In this document: in pieces, positions 63,804-64,000 of the stretch
Layout: each line of letters opens with the position of its first letter
Numbering within the stretch: position 1 is the stretch's first letter
Assembly: GCA_016744995.1 (NCBI GenBank)
Contig: JADGDG010000001.1
Location: 164,011 to 228,010 of the forward strand
From: Gammaproteobacteria bacterium
Lineage (GTDB): Bacteria; Pseudomonadota; Gammaproteobacteria; GRL18
Direction: 5' to 3'
Length of the DNA stretch: 64,000 nt
Notes under the pieces: generated by a model
Database searches by the model: none
What the model was told of the DNA's origin: nothing
Seen by the model: only the letters and a program-made list of their open reading frames with translations
Program-made: the position numbers and the translations under genes

Positions 63804-64000
63804 ATAAGTTATCACTTTTCATTATTTCTGACACTTTATCCAGATCATCCTGAGTATCAACGGCTTTGGTTTCAAATCTTGTTGGAATCATTTTAACATT
63901 CATACCATTTTCCAAAATCCGCATCATATCAACAGATTCAATTATCTCCAATGGAGTCGGCTCCATTTCATTGTACTCAAGCAAAAAATCCCTGGTAAAA
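63778..64000 (-). CDS. CMP-KDO synthetase-like cytidylyltransferase (partial, C-terminal end)
   Basis: Only the last 73 or so residues are inside the window; the 5' part runs off the right edge. [19 protein letters not shown] followed by [11 protein letters not shown] is the C-terminal pattern of KdsB-family cytidylyltransferases, which activate KDO-like sugar acids with CTP. Ends after a short polar tail (YELYAKGN). It overlaps the acyltransferase gene downstream. Confidence 0.78.
   Translation of the reverse strand, partial: FTRDFLLEYNEMEPTPLEIIESVDMMRILENGMNVKMIPTRFETKAVDTQDDLDKVSEIMKSDNLYELYAKGN

Noticed and set aside
1-64000. Search for CRISPR arrays, phage genes, toxin-antitoxin pairs or defence islands
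   Set aside because: No regularly spaced repeats, integrase, transposase gene or defence-type domain was seen; SbcCD and the UDG-like protein are ordinary repair proteins.

Overview
The window looks like a chromosomal segment of an AT-rich, sulfur-oxidising, autotrophic gammaproteobacterium. The main clues are a proteobacterial phosphoribulokinase (31536-32396), a small exported Gly/Asn/Tyr-rich protein that looks like a sulfur globule envelope protein (17790-18374), the AmgK-MurU cell-wall recycling pair, and the gammaproteobacterial YcgN and LbtU-type porin families. No phage, CRISPR array, rRNA or complete insertion sequence is visible. I cannot name the genus from the sequence alone.

Layout. 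(1) 1-24 kb: a tRNA-Arg, then a region rich in cyclic-di-GMP signalling. It holds a DISM-GGDEF cyclase beside an HD-GYP phosphodiesterase, and a Sia-like partner-switch operon (substrate-binding protein, SpoIIE phosphatase with periplasmic sensor domains, SiaB kinase, SiaC) that ends in an HD-GYP gene where SiaD would be expected. Next come three exported PilJ_N-type proteins in tandem whose leader contains a convincing cyclic-di-GMP-I (GEMM) riboswitch. These are followed by the YbbA/YbbP ABC exporter with a divergent TesA-type lipase, the sulfur globule-like protein, a REC-GGDEF regulator, and SbcC/SbcD. (2) 24-40 kb: a response regulator with a dead GGDEF domain joined directly to an RND efflux adaptor and pump, then purD, prk, and a four-gene run (amgK, murU, a GCS2-type ligase and an aspartoacylase-like gene). 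After these come a porin with a Fur-box-like site, a DUF302 protein, a small Cys-containing unknown and ycgN. (3) 40-64 kb: a surface-polysaccharide region. The first block (40.2-46.9 kb, minus) encodes a bacillosamine-type UDP-sugar pathway, its phosphosugar transferase, a glycosyltransferase and a Wzy/ligase-like protein. A plus-strand block (47.1-52.7 kb) encodes a 1080-residue fusion of a GT-C-like membrane protein to a MurJ/MviN flippase, an SDR, and a second copy of the GT-C-like half. The last block (52.7-64 kb, minus) encodes a GT2, a CDP-glucose-derived deoxysugar pathway, a HAD phosphatase, a hydroxyacid dehydrogenase, a GT-B-like protein, left-handed beta-helix acyltransferases, an epimerase, a radical SAM protein and the cut-off end of a CMP-KDO-synthetase-like gene.

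How it fits together. The left third appears to sense small molecules in the periplasm and convert this into cyclic-di-GMP and partner-switch outputs. The riboswitch links the nucleotide back to the exported PilJ_N proteins. The right third builds and exports a complex glycan, plausibly an O-antigen or capsule, which is a common target of such signalling. The best candidates for undescribed biology are the Sia module ending in an HD-GYP protein, the riboswitch-controlled PilJ_N triplet, and the GT-C/flippase fusion with its unfused paralogue. One recent rearrangement is visible: the 3' end of the permease gene at 13.56 kb is duplicated at 4.2 kb and supplies the last codons of a uracil-DNA-glycosylase-like gene.
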